Shown here: piece by piece, positions 9,501 through 18,316 of the stretch
Layout: every line of letters begins with the position of its first letter
How positions within the stretch are numbered: the stretch's first letter is position 1
Assembly (NCBI GenBank): GCA_015061565.1
Contig: SUWI01000029.1
Span: 1-32,424, forward strand
DNA: 32,424 bases
Source: Lentisphaerota bacterium
GTDB taxonomy: Bacteria; Verrucomicrobiota; Lentisphaeria; Victivallales; UBA1829
Direction: 5' to 3'
The notes under the pieces: generated by a model
Databases searched by the model: none
Seen by the model: the letters and a program-made list of their open reading frames with translations, nothing else
Told to the model about the DNA's origin: nothing
Program-made: the position numbers and the translations under genes

Positions 9501-11258
9501 ATGATAGCAGAGTTGTTTCCTCCCCGGATCAAGGCCGGGGCGTTTGCCGAACAAGTCGGACGGAACGAGTTTCATTTTGTTTTGAAACCCGAGATGGGTG
9601 ATGCTTTCAGAATCACGGCACGACCTGATTCCAGCCTCGCGGAAGGCGGAAAAAACGGTTTGCTTTACGCTCGCGATCTGTTGGACGATTTGATGCTGAA
9701 ACACGGTGGAATCCCCAGTGCGGAATACAGCGACTCCCCCGACCTGGAATTCCGCTGTTATCACATCGACCTGAAAAAAGGTTCCGGTGGGGTTGAGGAC
9801 ATCAAACGGACTTTGAAACGGCTTCGGCAACTCCGCTATAATGCAGTCCTGATTGAATACGAAAACCGCATCCGGCTAAATTCCCTGCCTGGTGTGGCAG
9901 CAGCCGATGCCTTTACTCATGATGAGGTTCGCGAAATTATCGGTTGTGCGGAGAAGAATGGGATTCAGGTGATCCCGCTGCTTCAGAGTTTCGGGCATCT
10001 GGAGTATCTGCTGCAGCTCCCCGCTTATCGCCGGTATTCCGAGTCGCAGACCGATTTCAGCCAGTTCTGCCCGCTGAATGAGGCCGCATTCGAACTGTGG
10101 AAAAAGGCATTTGACGAAATGCTGTCTCTGCATCCTGAGTCGCAGTATTTTCATATCGGCGGGGATGAGACCCGTCAGCTTGGCAAATGTCCTGTCTGCG
10201 CCGAGTTCGTGAAAGATCATTCCCGCGAGGAGCTGTTTTTCAATCATATCAACCGTGTTTGTCAGTATGCAGTCGATCATGGCGTCCGTCCGATTCTGTG
10301 GCACGATATGCTGGCACGAGCAGGACGTTTCGATCTGCTGGCAAGGCTGCCGAAAGAAACTGTGCTGCTTTATTGGGAATATAACTCCCGGGATGAATGC
10401 CTGGGCAGGGTCGTATTCAAAGGAAGGGTACTGGCAAGCCGCCGCTGGATAGGAAAAATCCATTCGTTCCGGGATTTTATCGAGGCGCCAAAACTTTTTT
10501 CAGGGTTCATAGAAGATGAACCCGAAGAACTGCCGGAGGCATTCCGAAAACCGGCCATCCTGCCGCTTTTGGAGCCAATGCGGAAAACCGGGTTGACTGT
10601 TCTGGGAGCATCCAGCTTGGGATATTCCCCATACGGAACATTGTTAAGCGATACGGATCGCTTTGATTCCAATATGCGGATGTGGCGCGAAAGCGGAGTC
10701 TGCGGGATGGTCATTACCCGTTGGGCATCAAATAACTCCCTGGATGTGGCACACGGCCCGGCTTCCCTGCGGGACTTTCCTTCGGCCATGGCGGCAGAAC
10801 TGATGTGGAATGGGACGCTGAATCGAGATCAGCTGGCAGACCGGTACAGCCGTTCGTTTGGCACGGGGGCGGAACATCTGGCCGGATTGCTGGACATTAT
10901 GGTGTATTCGGAAAACGAACAATTTTTCAACTGGGCGGAGCATGTCGTTCCGGAACTGGCCGCAATGGAAACGGGGATCGATGCGCGCCTGCTTTGGCTG
11001 TTCAGGAAATACATGGTCGCGATGGATGCGGAACTGCTGATCCGGCAGATTCGATCCCTCATGCGTAATCAGTCTGGTCACCTGACTGTGAGCGAATTCG
11101 GAAAAATGCTGATTCAAAAAATTCCGGAGATCAAACAGAAGTTAAGGATCGGTTTTGAAGACGAATATCCGCTTGACTCACTCGAAGAATGGCTCAGGTA
11201 TCTCTTTGAACCTTATGATTTCTTATTTGCCGGGCTGAAACTTATGCCTGAAAATTAA
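9501..11258 (+). CDS. GH20-like beta-N-acetylhexosaminidase, probably cytoplasmic
   Basis: 585 aa; IPLLQSFGHLEYLL and catalytic-type YFHIGGDETRQLGKCPVC; no obvious signal peptide. Confidence 0.8.
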   Translation: MIAELFPPRIKAGAFAEQVGRNEFHFVLKPEMGDAFRITARPDSSLAEGGKNGLLYARDLLDDLMLKHGGIPSAEYSDSPDLEFRCYHIDLKKGSGGVEDIKRTLKRLRQLRYNAVLIEYENRIRLNSLPGVAAADAFTHDEVREIIGCAEKNGIQVIPLLQSFGHLEYLLQLPAYRRYSESQTDFSQFCPLNEAAFELWKKAFDEMLSLHPESQYFHIGGDETRQLGKCPVCAEFVKDHSREELFFNHINRVCQYAVDHGVRPILWHDMLARAGRFDLLARLPKETVLLYWEYNSRDECLGRVVFKGRVLASRRWIGKIHSFRDFIEAPKLFSGFIEDEPEELPEAFRKPAILPLLEPMRKTGLTVLGASSLGYSPYGTLLSDTDRFDSNMRMWRESGVCGMVITRWASNNSLDVAHGPASLRDFPSAMAAELMWNGTLNRDQLADRYSRSFGTGAEHLAGLLDIMVYSENEQFFNWAEHVVPELAAMETGIDARLLWLFRKYMVAMDAELLIRQIRSLMRNQSGHLTVSEFGKMLIQKIPEIKQKLRIGFEDEYPLDSLEEWLRYLFEPYDFLFAGLKLMPEN

Positions 11259-11274
11259 AAACAAGGATAAAACT

Positions 11275-12468
11275 ATGAAAAAGAAATTCAGATTGGGCAG
11301 TGTCGGTCTGGGGCATCGCGGTCGTGCCATGCTGAAATGGGCAAATGCAGGGATTGACAGTTTTGAAGCTGTTGCCACTTGCGATCAGAATCCGGACCGG
11401 TTTTATGAACGGGTGCATTTTTTCTATGGCGGGGATAAAGGTCCTCTGAAAGATGAACTGCCGGCAGTAACTTTTTATCAGGACTATGACGAAATGCTGG
11501 AAAAAGCCGATTTGGACATCGTCCTGGTGGAAACTCCGGCCACCTGCCATGCCGAATTCTGTGCCAAAGCGTTGAAACGCGGAATACATGTTTATTCGGA
11601 TATCCCAAGTATAGCCTCGCTGGAAGAAGCGGATATGCTGTGGAAAGTCCAGCAGGAATCCAGCGCCATGCTGATGACCGGAGCAACGACTTGCGGCTGG
11701 GGCTTTATCCTGGCCTTGCAGGACTTGGTCCGGAAAGGACTTCTGGGCAAACCGTTTGCCATGGAAGCGGAATATATTCACGACCTCAGGGAATTATGGG
11801 AAGAATCGCCATGGAGGATCCCGTCAAAAGAGAATCCCTGGTATCCGATCACTTACTGCACCCATTCGCTGGGGCCGCTGCTGTCCATCATCGATGAAGA
11901 CCTGAAACTGGTCACCTGCCTGAGCACGGGGTCGCATGTGACCGGACTGGAATGTGCCGACGATTTGATGACTGCAACCTATCAAACTCCATCCGGGGTG
12001 ATTGTCCGGCAAACCTGCAGCTTTATCAATAACAGCAAAACCGGACACCATTCTTTCCGGGTTTTCGGAACGGAAGGGTATTTTGAACATCTTTCCTCAC
12101 GAGGCATTGAGCCTGCAAGAACCCGCTTTAATTCCAATAAGCTGTATGGAGCAGATAAAATTTCCGAACTGCCGGTTTCCTTTACACCGAAGGAGGTGGA
12201 GATATGGTCTCAGAAGAACGCTCAGGCGAATTTCGGCCACGGCGGGGCGGATTCTTACATGATGCACAAGTTTGAGGAAACGCTGCTGAACGGAGGAACT
12301 AAAGCGCCCTGCGACCTCAAAGCAGGTCTGCGCATGACTCTGCCGGGAATTTTTGCCTTGAAATCCGCCTTGAACGGCGGCATGCCTCAGAAGATTTATT
12401 ATCCGTGGGACAGTGAATGGAAGGATTTTTCCCTCGAAGGGAACAAATTGACTAAGAAGGAAAAATGA
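11275..12468 (+). CDS. Gfo/Idh/MocA-family oxidoreductase
   Basis: 397 aa; FRLGSVGLGHRGRAMLKW, DLDIVLVETPATCHAEFCAKALKRGIHVYSDIPSIASLEEAD. Confidence 0.9.
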   Translation: MKKKFRLGSVGLGHRGRAMLKWANAGIDSFEAVATCDQNPDRFYERVHFFYGGDKGPLKDELPAVTFYQDYDEMLEKADLDIVLVETPATCHAEFCAKALKRGIHVYSDIPSIASLEEADMLWKVQQESSAMLMTGATTCGWGFILALQDLVRKGLLGKPFAMEAEYIHDLRELWEESPWRIPSKENPWYPITYCTHSLGPLLSIIDEDLKLVTCLSTGSHVTGLECADDLMTATYQTPSGVIVRQTCSFINNSKTGHHSFRVFGTEGYFEHLSSRGIEPARTRFNSNKLYGADKISELPVSFTPKEVEIWSQKNAQANFGHGGADSYMMHKFEETLLNGGTKAPCDLKAGLRMTLPGIFALKSALNGGMPQKIYYPWDSEWKDFSLEGNKLTKKEK

Positions 12469-12472
12469 TTCG

Positions 12473-13981
12473 ATGAGAAGTATTCTGCCGCTTTTATCCG
12501 ATCAGGAAATTCTTTGCAATCGCGGGTGTGGTATCAACTATTGCCAGCGCCGAAAGAAAATACCCTTTGAATCCGTGCCAGCCGATACATGGTTTTTGAA
12601 AGAAAAACTCTGCGATAAAATCGCAATCGATATTTCCTGGTCGCAGCTGGAACCGAATGAAGGGGAGTTTCTCTGGGAGCAACCGGAATGGGAAGGCTGT
12701 TTCAAGTCCTGGATGGATGCCGGATTCAAGATCCTGCTCAAAGTCCGTGGTATGGATACGCTGGGGACCTTCTACAATCAGGGCACACCGCAATGGGTAT
12801 TCGATGCCGGAGCCCGTTATGTAGATGAAGATATCGCCCTTTACCGGAATTCCTGGCTGCTGAACAATATCCCGGAAAATGAACGAAAACCTATTCGCTA
12901 TCCGGTATATTGGGATGAGATTTATTTGGAGAAGGTCAATCATCTCCTTCAGACCATGGGGCAGCGCTATAATGGAAGTCCGATGATCGAAAGTGTGGCA
13001 ATCGCCCACATGGGGCGCTGGGGCGAGATGCATATTGCCGATCACTACAACCATGATACCTGGATCCGGGAAGGTTTTTCCATCGCCAATTTTAATCAGG
13101 CGCATCGAGCAATCATTGACATGTATAGAGCCGCCTTTCCGAATACTCCGTTGCAGCAATCCATCGGCGCTCCTTGTTTTGACATTGCGACTATTGCCGA
13201 TGCCGCCCCGAATCTTGAATATCTCGCGCAAAATGGAATCATGATCAAAATTGGAGGTCTGGGGAAAGCCTGGCTCGAAAACGCTTCTTCGCCATGGCTG
13301 GACAGAGAAGAGCATGAGCTGTTTAAGAGAATTAAATATCAAACCAAGCTGATGGCGGAAAACCTGGTCTTGCCGCAGGCATTGGATTTTGCCCTTGATC
13401 TGGGACTGAGTTACTGGCAGCGCGGCGGTGAAGCAAATGGCCTGGGCGAACTGAATATCGATAAAGACATTCCCATCGGGGAGAAGAAAATCTATTCTTT
13501 TTACAAATTCTACCCGGAAGCATATGACCGGCTGAGTTTGGAGGATCAGAAAAATATCTGGAGGCACATGGCGCAGCATACCGGATATCGGATCGCAGCT
13601 GAAGCGGTCGACACCGAAGTCAAAGATCAAAATCTTGTCACGGTCTTTTTCTGGAACAACCGCGGCGCTGCCCCCTGTTACGAAAAGTTTGAAATCTGCG
13701 TTGCATTGTTCGGCAAAGACGGTCAGAAAGTGTGGAGTGCTTCGCAAAAGCCCTCATGCGGCTGTTCGCCGAAAATTTGGGACAGTAAATCACATTTTTC
13801 GGATATGCAGAGTTGGAAACTTCCGTTGCTTCCGGAAGGGGAATACGAACTGTATTTCGGGGTCCGGCAGAATCGCTTTGCAGGGGAAATGATGATGCTG
13901 GCCAACGCCGGACGAACGATCGATGGAATGTATCCGGCAGGAAAAATCAATATCAAAAAAAACGAGCAGCGCACCCAATGA
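12473..13981 (+). CDS. Beta-galactosidase-like (GH-A clan) TIM-barrel protein, possible DUF4832-type C-terminus
   Basis: 502 aa; AIDISWSQLEPNEGEFLWEQPEW, IESVAIAHMGRWGEMHI; C-terminal beta-sandwich-like segment. Confidence 0.65.
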   Translation: MRSILPLLSDQEILCNRGCGINYCQRRKKIPFESVPADTWFLKEKLCDKIAIDISWSQLEPNEGEFLWEQPEWEGCFKSWMDAGFKILLKVRGMDTLGTFYNQGTPQWVFDAGARYVDEDIALYRNSWLLNNIPENERKPIRYPVYWDEIYLEKVNHLLQTMGQRYNGSPMIESVAIAHMGRWGEMHIADHYNHDTWIREGFSIANFNQAHRAIIDMYRAAFPNTPLQQSIGAPCFDIATIADAAPNLEYLAQNGIMIKIGGLGKAWLENASSPWLDREEHELFKRIKYQTKLMAENLVLPQALDFALDLGLSYWQRGGEANGLGELNIDKDIPIGEKKIYSFYKFYPEAYDRLSLEDQKNIWRHMAQHTGYRIAAEAVDTEVKDQNLVTVFFWNNRGAAPCYEKFEICVALFGKDGQKVWSASQKPSCGCSPKIWDSKSHFSDMQSWKLPLLPEGEYELYFGVRQNRFAGEMMMLANAGRTIDGMYPAGKINIKKNEQRTQ

Positions 13982-14061
13982 AATTTCAGATTGAATTTTC
14001 GGCTGTTCGCTTGTCCGAATCAAAACGGTGTGAATTATGCATGGGACAAGAAGTTCTCTAA
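13978..14061 (+). CDS. Small ORF (27 aa) overlapping the upstream stop
   Basis: ATGA overlap with the stop of the upstream CDS; MKFQIEFSAVRLSESKRCELCMGQEVL*. Confidence 0.25.
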   Translation: MKFQIEFSAVRLSESKRCELCMGQEVL

Positions 14062-14085
14062 TTTGGTGAAGCAGGGGATCTTGAA

Positions 14086-15000
14086 ATGACATTTGCCGCA
14101 TTACTTTTTACTGTTCTGACCGGATTTTCGATTGCATCAATTTCGATAATAGTAAGCAGAATAGCCAAAGACCGAATTTCATTTTTTCAATTTTTTACCA
14201 TGAGCAATCTGATTGCTGCTGTTGCTGCCTGGTTCCTTTTTCCGAATTGGACCTTTGTTCCCGAAGTCGTCTGGGGAAAAGTTCTGATAATAACCGGTTC
14301 GGTCGGGATTGTCAATACAACATTGCAGGCTGCAGTTGTTTGTTCACTCAAATGGGGACATAACGGTCTTTCCGTGGCAATCCGCAATACATCTTCAATG
14401 ATTTCGATGCTTTTTGCATTGATCGTGCTGCATGAGAAGATCAGTTTGATCAATTTTTGCGGCGTGATCCTGGTGATCCTTTCACTTGGAGTAGTTGCGG
14501 TTTTCAGTCGTAAGGATTCGATATCGCCGGATCTGAAAAAATGGATTCCCGCAGTTGTCTGCTCGCTGTTACTATCAGGGTTGTACCAGATTTTGATGAC
14601 CAGTACGGTGATTTTGCCAAAAAACACACTCAAGGCTGGAGTCCTCATTCCCTGTTTAATGGGGTCATCCTGCATCTGCAATCTGATTGCATCGCAGATC
14701 GAACGAAAAATTCGTCATGATGAACAGAAGTGCTTTCATTTTGAGAAAAAAGTTTGGCAGGTGCTGTTCTTTTGGGTTGGTGCGGCATTACTGCAATATT
14801 CCCTGATGATTAAGGATCTTGCGCTCATGAAAGAAGCAGGAATGGCATCGTTGACTTGGCCGATGCTAATTGGACTCAATGTCACAATTTTCTCCGTTTT
14901 CTGTCGTCTGAAATGGAAAGAGAAATATCCACCTTCCACCATCATAGGGTTAGCTGGCTGTGTCACCGGGATAATCATGATGATTGTCGGGCGCAAATAA
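14086..15000 (+). CDS. EamA/DMT-superfamily transporter
   Basis: 304 aa with about 10 hydrophobic segments; ISMLFALIVLHEKISLINFCGVILVILSLGVVAVFSRK and GLAGCVTGIIMMIVGRK. Confidence 0.8.
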   Translation: MTFAALLFTVLTGFSIASISIIVSRIAKDRISFFQFFTMSNLIAAVAAWFLFPNWTFVPEVVWGKVLIITGSVGIVNTTLQAAVVCSLKWGHNGLSVAIRNTSSMISMLFALIVLHEKISLINFCGVILVILSLGVVAVFSRKDSISPDLKKWIPAVVCSLLLSGLYQILMTSTVILPKNTLKAGVLIPCLMGSSCICNLIASQIERKIRHDEQKCFHFEKKVWQVLFFWVGAALLQYSLMIKDLALMKEAGMASLTWPMLIGLNVTIFSVFCRLKWKEKYPPSTIIGLAGCVTGIIMMIVGRK

Positions 15001-15018
15001 ATTTGCGAATGCTGTGGC

Positions 15019-15068
15019 AACGACTTTTGAGACAAGTCTAATGCGACCGGTCTCAAAAGTCGTTTTTC
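15019..15068 (+). terminator. Rho-independent terminator closing module 1
   Basis: Perfect inverted repeat AACGACTTTTGAGAC / GTCTCAAAAGTCGTT (15019-15033 / 15050-15064) followed by a T run, 19 bp after the EamA stop. Confidence 0.8.
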
Positions 15069-15218
15069 TAATATCACCTTGCCCGATCCTCATGAAGACT
15101 GCACTGCTTAATAGCCCTGCTAGAATTGGTCCAGAGTCTGCAGTTTCAGCTTCCAGTGCGGTCGCTTGCTGTCGAAAAATTAACACACTCTCACAAGCAA
15201 AAAGTATTGAAAGACAAG

Positions 15219-15424
15219 GTCCGGGATCTCGTCAGTCGCGTAAAATGGCCGGGAAATCGAGTTTCCATATAAAAGACAAAAACGTTCTATCCGCGGCATC
15301 GGTTTGGTTGCAGCCCAAATTCCCCCAACACGCACCTTTCTCCGTCCGCCGTCCCTCCCGATACCCCACCAGTCCGGCAATCGCCGCAACAGCGCCCCGG
15401 AAACGCAAAAGTCGGTCGGTATGA
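15219..15424 (+). pseudogene. Possible basic leader segment of the pseudopilin gene disrupted by the recombinase element
   Basis: Frame reads ...RQGPGSRQSRKMAGKSSFHIKDKNVLSAASVWLQPKFPQHAPFSVRRPSRYPTSPAIAATAPRKRKSRSV*. This resembles the long basic leaders before FTLIELLVV in some Lentisphaerota pseudopilins (recollection, not searched). Confidence 0.3.
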
Positions 15425-15457
15425 CGGTCTCATCATTGCAATTGATTGATCGGGATC

Positions 15458-17140
15458 TCATTCGCTTACGATTTTCAGCTGTCCCCAGTTTGCCAGGACT
15501 TGTTTCCTTCTTGTCTTGTAGGTAATCGTGATTCTGGTGTTTTCATCAAAACGCGTTCCTTTGCCATAGACGATTTTCATCTTCCAGTCCGGCATACAGT
15601 GAAAGTTTTTCTTTTTCAACCGTGGCAAAGTCATTTCTCCGTAGATCGTTTGGAACACCACCCGGTCAGCATAAACCGTTCCGCGTAAATCGGTCAATCC
15701 CACCAGTTCAGCATATTTTCCAGCTGGCAAGGATTTATCAACGATTTGTTCCACCAGGTCATTCATTGCCATATTTTCCAGTTCAGCCAGATCAGCTTCA
15801 TTCACACACGACGCCTTGATTTCGGCAATTTTCCTTGCCAGTTCTACCTTCCTCGCTTTCTGTTTCAGCAGGATGTTTCTCAGATCTGCCATCGAGGCAA
15901 GACCGTCTCGGATCAGATCATAAGTGGAATCAATTTCGTTCTGCATGTTTTGCAGTTCCGCTTCATAATTGGAAATTTCCTCTTTGGCTTTCAGGATGTC
16001 CTTCATCTTGTTGATCTTGTCAATCAAAGCGATAGTCAAAAGCGGATAAACCGCATCATAAAGCGCAAAATTCCCTTTCTGGATGCCGGAATTGAACCGA
16101 ATCCGGCTTTGACTGCATTTTCTGTGATCTCTTGCCAAAGTTCTCTTGTTGCAGTTGTAATACACCTTCCCATGATCCAGCATGGTGACCAGCCGCCCGC
16201 CGCACGATCCGCAATACAGCCTTCCGGACAGCGGCAGAGAACGTTTCTTTTCCTGCGTCCGATAATTTTCCCGTTTGTTTTTAATGATTTCCTGGACCTC
16301 CATCCATTGATCGAAGGTGATGATTTCCTGACCTGTGATCTGGACGTTTTTGATCAGTTCATGCTGGGAATTATATTGATATCCGGCATAAAGCGGTTGG
16401 TTGGCGATATGATAGATACTGCTCTCATAGAAAAACCTCTTCTGGCTTTCTCCCCAGCGCTCATTGCAGTCCCGGATTATGGAACGGTATGATTTATGTC
16501 CGCAGATGCTGTCGAAAATGAACCGGATGATTTCGGCGCATTCCGGAATGACTTGCAGTTTATCATTTCCCAGATACTTGATCCCGAAGCAGTGACAGCC
16601 GTTGCAGATTTTGCCGCTGTCCCGCTTGTTCCGGAACGCGATGATGCTGTTGGTGCGCTTCTTCTGCAAATCTTCATAGAGAATCTGGTTCTTGATCATG
16701 GTAATGAGCTGCTGGTCGAATTTCGTCAGGTCTATGCTTCCTCCCTGGACCTGCAACACTTGGACATGATTATCTTTAAGCAGTTGATTGATATAGCTTT
16801 CCAGAAAACTTCCGTGAATCGGTCTATATAGCCGTGTGACTTCATTGACCAGCAGGACATCTATTTCGGGGAAAAGGGTGATTGCCTCTCCCAGACCGGT
16901 CCGGAAAGACTTCTTGGAACTTTGTGTCATAACCCATTGCTGATAAGCCTTATCCAGTTGTGCGACGGATTCCGCACTTATAGGATACGTTTCCCCGCTG
17001 GTGTTCAGGTCCCGGAAGATCCCGACGACTTCAAGATTTTCCTTTGCAGCCAGTTTTTTGCAGTTCTCGATCTGAGCCTCCACGGATTCCGACAAATCGT
17101 CCTTACCGCTGCTCTGTCTGGCATAAATCAATGCTTTCAT
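15458..17140 (-). CDS. Large serine recombinase (resolvase/invertase N-domain, recombinase domain, zinc ribbon)
   Basis: MKALIYARQSSGKDDLSESVEAQIENCKKLA; LLVNEVTRLYRP; recombinase region IRFIFDSICGHKSYRSIIRDCNERWG; zinc ribbon LYCGSCGGRLV..YYNCNKR; ATG at 17140 with GGAGGA upstream. Confidence 0.92.
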   Translation of the reverse strand: MKALIYARQSSGKDDLSESVEAQIENCKKLAAKENLEVVGIFRDLNTSGETYPISAESVAQLDKAYQQWVMTQSSKKSFRTGLGEAITLFPEIDVLLVNEVTRLYRPIHGSFLESYINQLLKDNHVQVLQVQGGSIDLTKFDQQLITMIKNQILYEDLQKKRTNSIIAFRNKRDSGKICNGCHCFGIKYLGNDKLQVIPECAEIIRFIFDSICGHKSYRSIIRDCNERWGESQKRFFYESSIYHIANQPLYAGYQYNSQHELIKNVQITGQEIITFDQWMEVQEIIKNKRENYRTQEKKRSLPLSGRLYCGSCGGRLVTMLDHGKVYYNCNKRTLARDHRKCSQSRIRFNSGIQKGNFALYDAVYPLLTIALIDKINKMKDILKAKEEISNYEAELQNMQNEIDSTYDLIRDGLASMADLRNILLKQKARKVELARKIAEIKASCVNEADLAELENMAMNDLVEQIVDKSLPAGKYAELVGLTDLRGTVYADRVVFQTIYGEMTLPRLKKKNFHCMPDWKMKIVYGKGTRFDENTRITITYKTRRKQVLANWGQLKIVSE

Positions 17141-17194
17141 TTTTCCTCCATTTTTAGGGTAATATAGCACAAAACACATCAAAAGCAAGCATCA

Positions 17195-17760
17195 CTCGTC
17201 GTGATTGCGATCATTGCCATTCTGGCGGGGATGCTGCTGCCGGCCTTGAATTCCGCGCGGGAAAAGGCCCGGGGTATTTCCTGCACCAGCAACATCAAAC
17301 AGCTGGGAAACACCAAACTGATGTATGCCAACGACAATTTCGAATATTTCTATCCGAGCAGTCCGTGGTGGAAAAGTGAGCTGGACAACCGTTACACGCC
17401 CAGCTGGCCCGGCACCCTTTCCATGCTGAAATACGCCACGAACAAAATCATGATTTGTCCGTCCTTCAAACTCGGAGCCAATGCCAGCGCCAGCCAGATC
17501 ACCTATAACAGCCAGCTGGAACGCAATGTCAACTGGCAGCAGGATTATGCAGGACACTGGCCGAACATCCATTACGGAGTCAACGCCTATCACCTGACCA
17601 CCGCCACGAGGCTTTACGCTTCCGGCGATTCAAGACGGGAAGTCCCGGCCCGTCTGCCGCAGATCCGGCGTCCGGGTCACATGTTCTTTCTCGGTGAATC
17701 GATGCAGGCCCAACCGGTCGACCGGCAGCATGCGTCTGACCGACAATTACAGCAGGTGAA
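17195..17760 (+). pseudogene. Pseudopilin remnant, lacking the N-terminal FTLIEL and the C-terminus
   Basis: Starts within [38 protein letters not shown]; no leader or ATG upstream; reading degenerates after [16 protein letters not shown] where the repeat block begins. Confidence 0.7.
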
Positions 17761-18003
17761 TTGTAAAGGTAAACGCTTATTGGGAGTCATCTGAACGGGA
17801 GGAGTGTGCGTTTAGTCTTACAAACGCGAAAAAGAGCGTTCTTCGGATATTCCGGGTGTGCATTTACTCTTGCAAATTGAGCGTTTAGTTTTACAAATTG
17901 AGCGTTTACTCTTACAAAGGGAAAAAACAAAACGAGGCTGACGCAAAGCGTGCTGTTCCCCCCAAAAAGTTTGTAACAGAGAATGCACACCCTGATTTTT
18001 GAC

Positions 18004-18020
18004 TTGGGGCGCTGCCCCAA
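18004..18020. other. Hairpin TTGGGGC-GCT-GCCCCAA
   Basis: 7 bp perfect stem, 3 nt loop. Confidence 0.6.
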
Positions 18021-18066
18021 ACCCCGAAGTTTTTAAGGCATTTTGAATTCCGGGAAAGCCAAAGAA

Positions 18067-18090
18067 AAAGCCAGGTATTTCACTGGCTTT
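18067..18090. other. Hairpin AAAGCCAG-GTATTTCA-CTGGCTTT
   Basis: 8 bp perfect stem; possibly terminator-like. Confidence 0.55.
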
Positions 18091-18162
18091 CCCGTTTAAT
18101 TCACCTCAAATATTCCTCCTCAAGTTGTGCTTCCACAGAGCTTGATTCTGCTTCTTTGAGGT

Positions 18163-18185
18163 AATTACAATATACCATTGTAATT
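18163..18185. other. Inverted repeat AATTACAAT-ATACC-ATTGTAATT
   Basis: 9 bp perfect arms, 5 nt loop. Confidence 0.55.
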
Positions 18186-18316
18186 GAGAATCGTCAAATC
18201 TCTTTTCAAGAATTTCCCGTTTTTCCATTTGTAGGACTAAACGCTCATAGAAGAATTTGTAAGACTAAGAGCTCAACCTCTTTTTCCGGGTGTGCGTTTA
18301 CTTTTTCAATTGACAA

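Larger units (their letters stand above)
17759..18310. repeat. Repeat block with at least eight copies of TTTGTAAGACTAAACGCnCA in both orientations
   Basis: Cores: 17760-17776 (+, degenerate), 17808-17824 (-), 17860-17876 (-), 17881-17897 (-), 17902-17918 (-), 17970-17993 (+, degenerate), 18228-18244 (+), 18256-18272 (+), 18294-18310 (-). Three cores are spaced exactly 21 bp apart. Confidence 0.75.

Noticed and set aside
12494-13747. 417-aa minus-strand ORF
   Set aside because: Antisense of the well-supported TIM-barrel CDS 12473-13981; no motifs.
15746-16492. 248-aa plus-strand ORF
   Set aside because: Antisense to the serine recombinase, which is a clear family member.
15430-17230. Possible att direct repeat ATCATTGC(A/C)ATT near 15435 and 17210
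   Set aside because: Only about 12 bp with one mismatch in a low-complexity codon context; too weak to call att sites without an empty-site comparison.
17808-17918. CRISPR array hypothesis for the 17-20 bp repeats
   Set aside because: Spacing is irregular, with spacers of about 4 bp in the 21-bp phased part, orientations are mixed and no cas genes are present.
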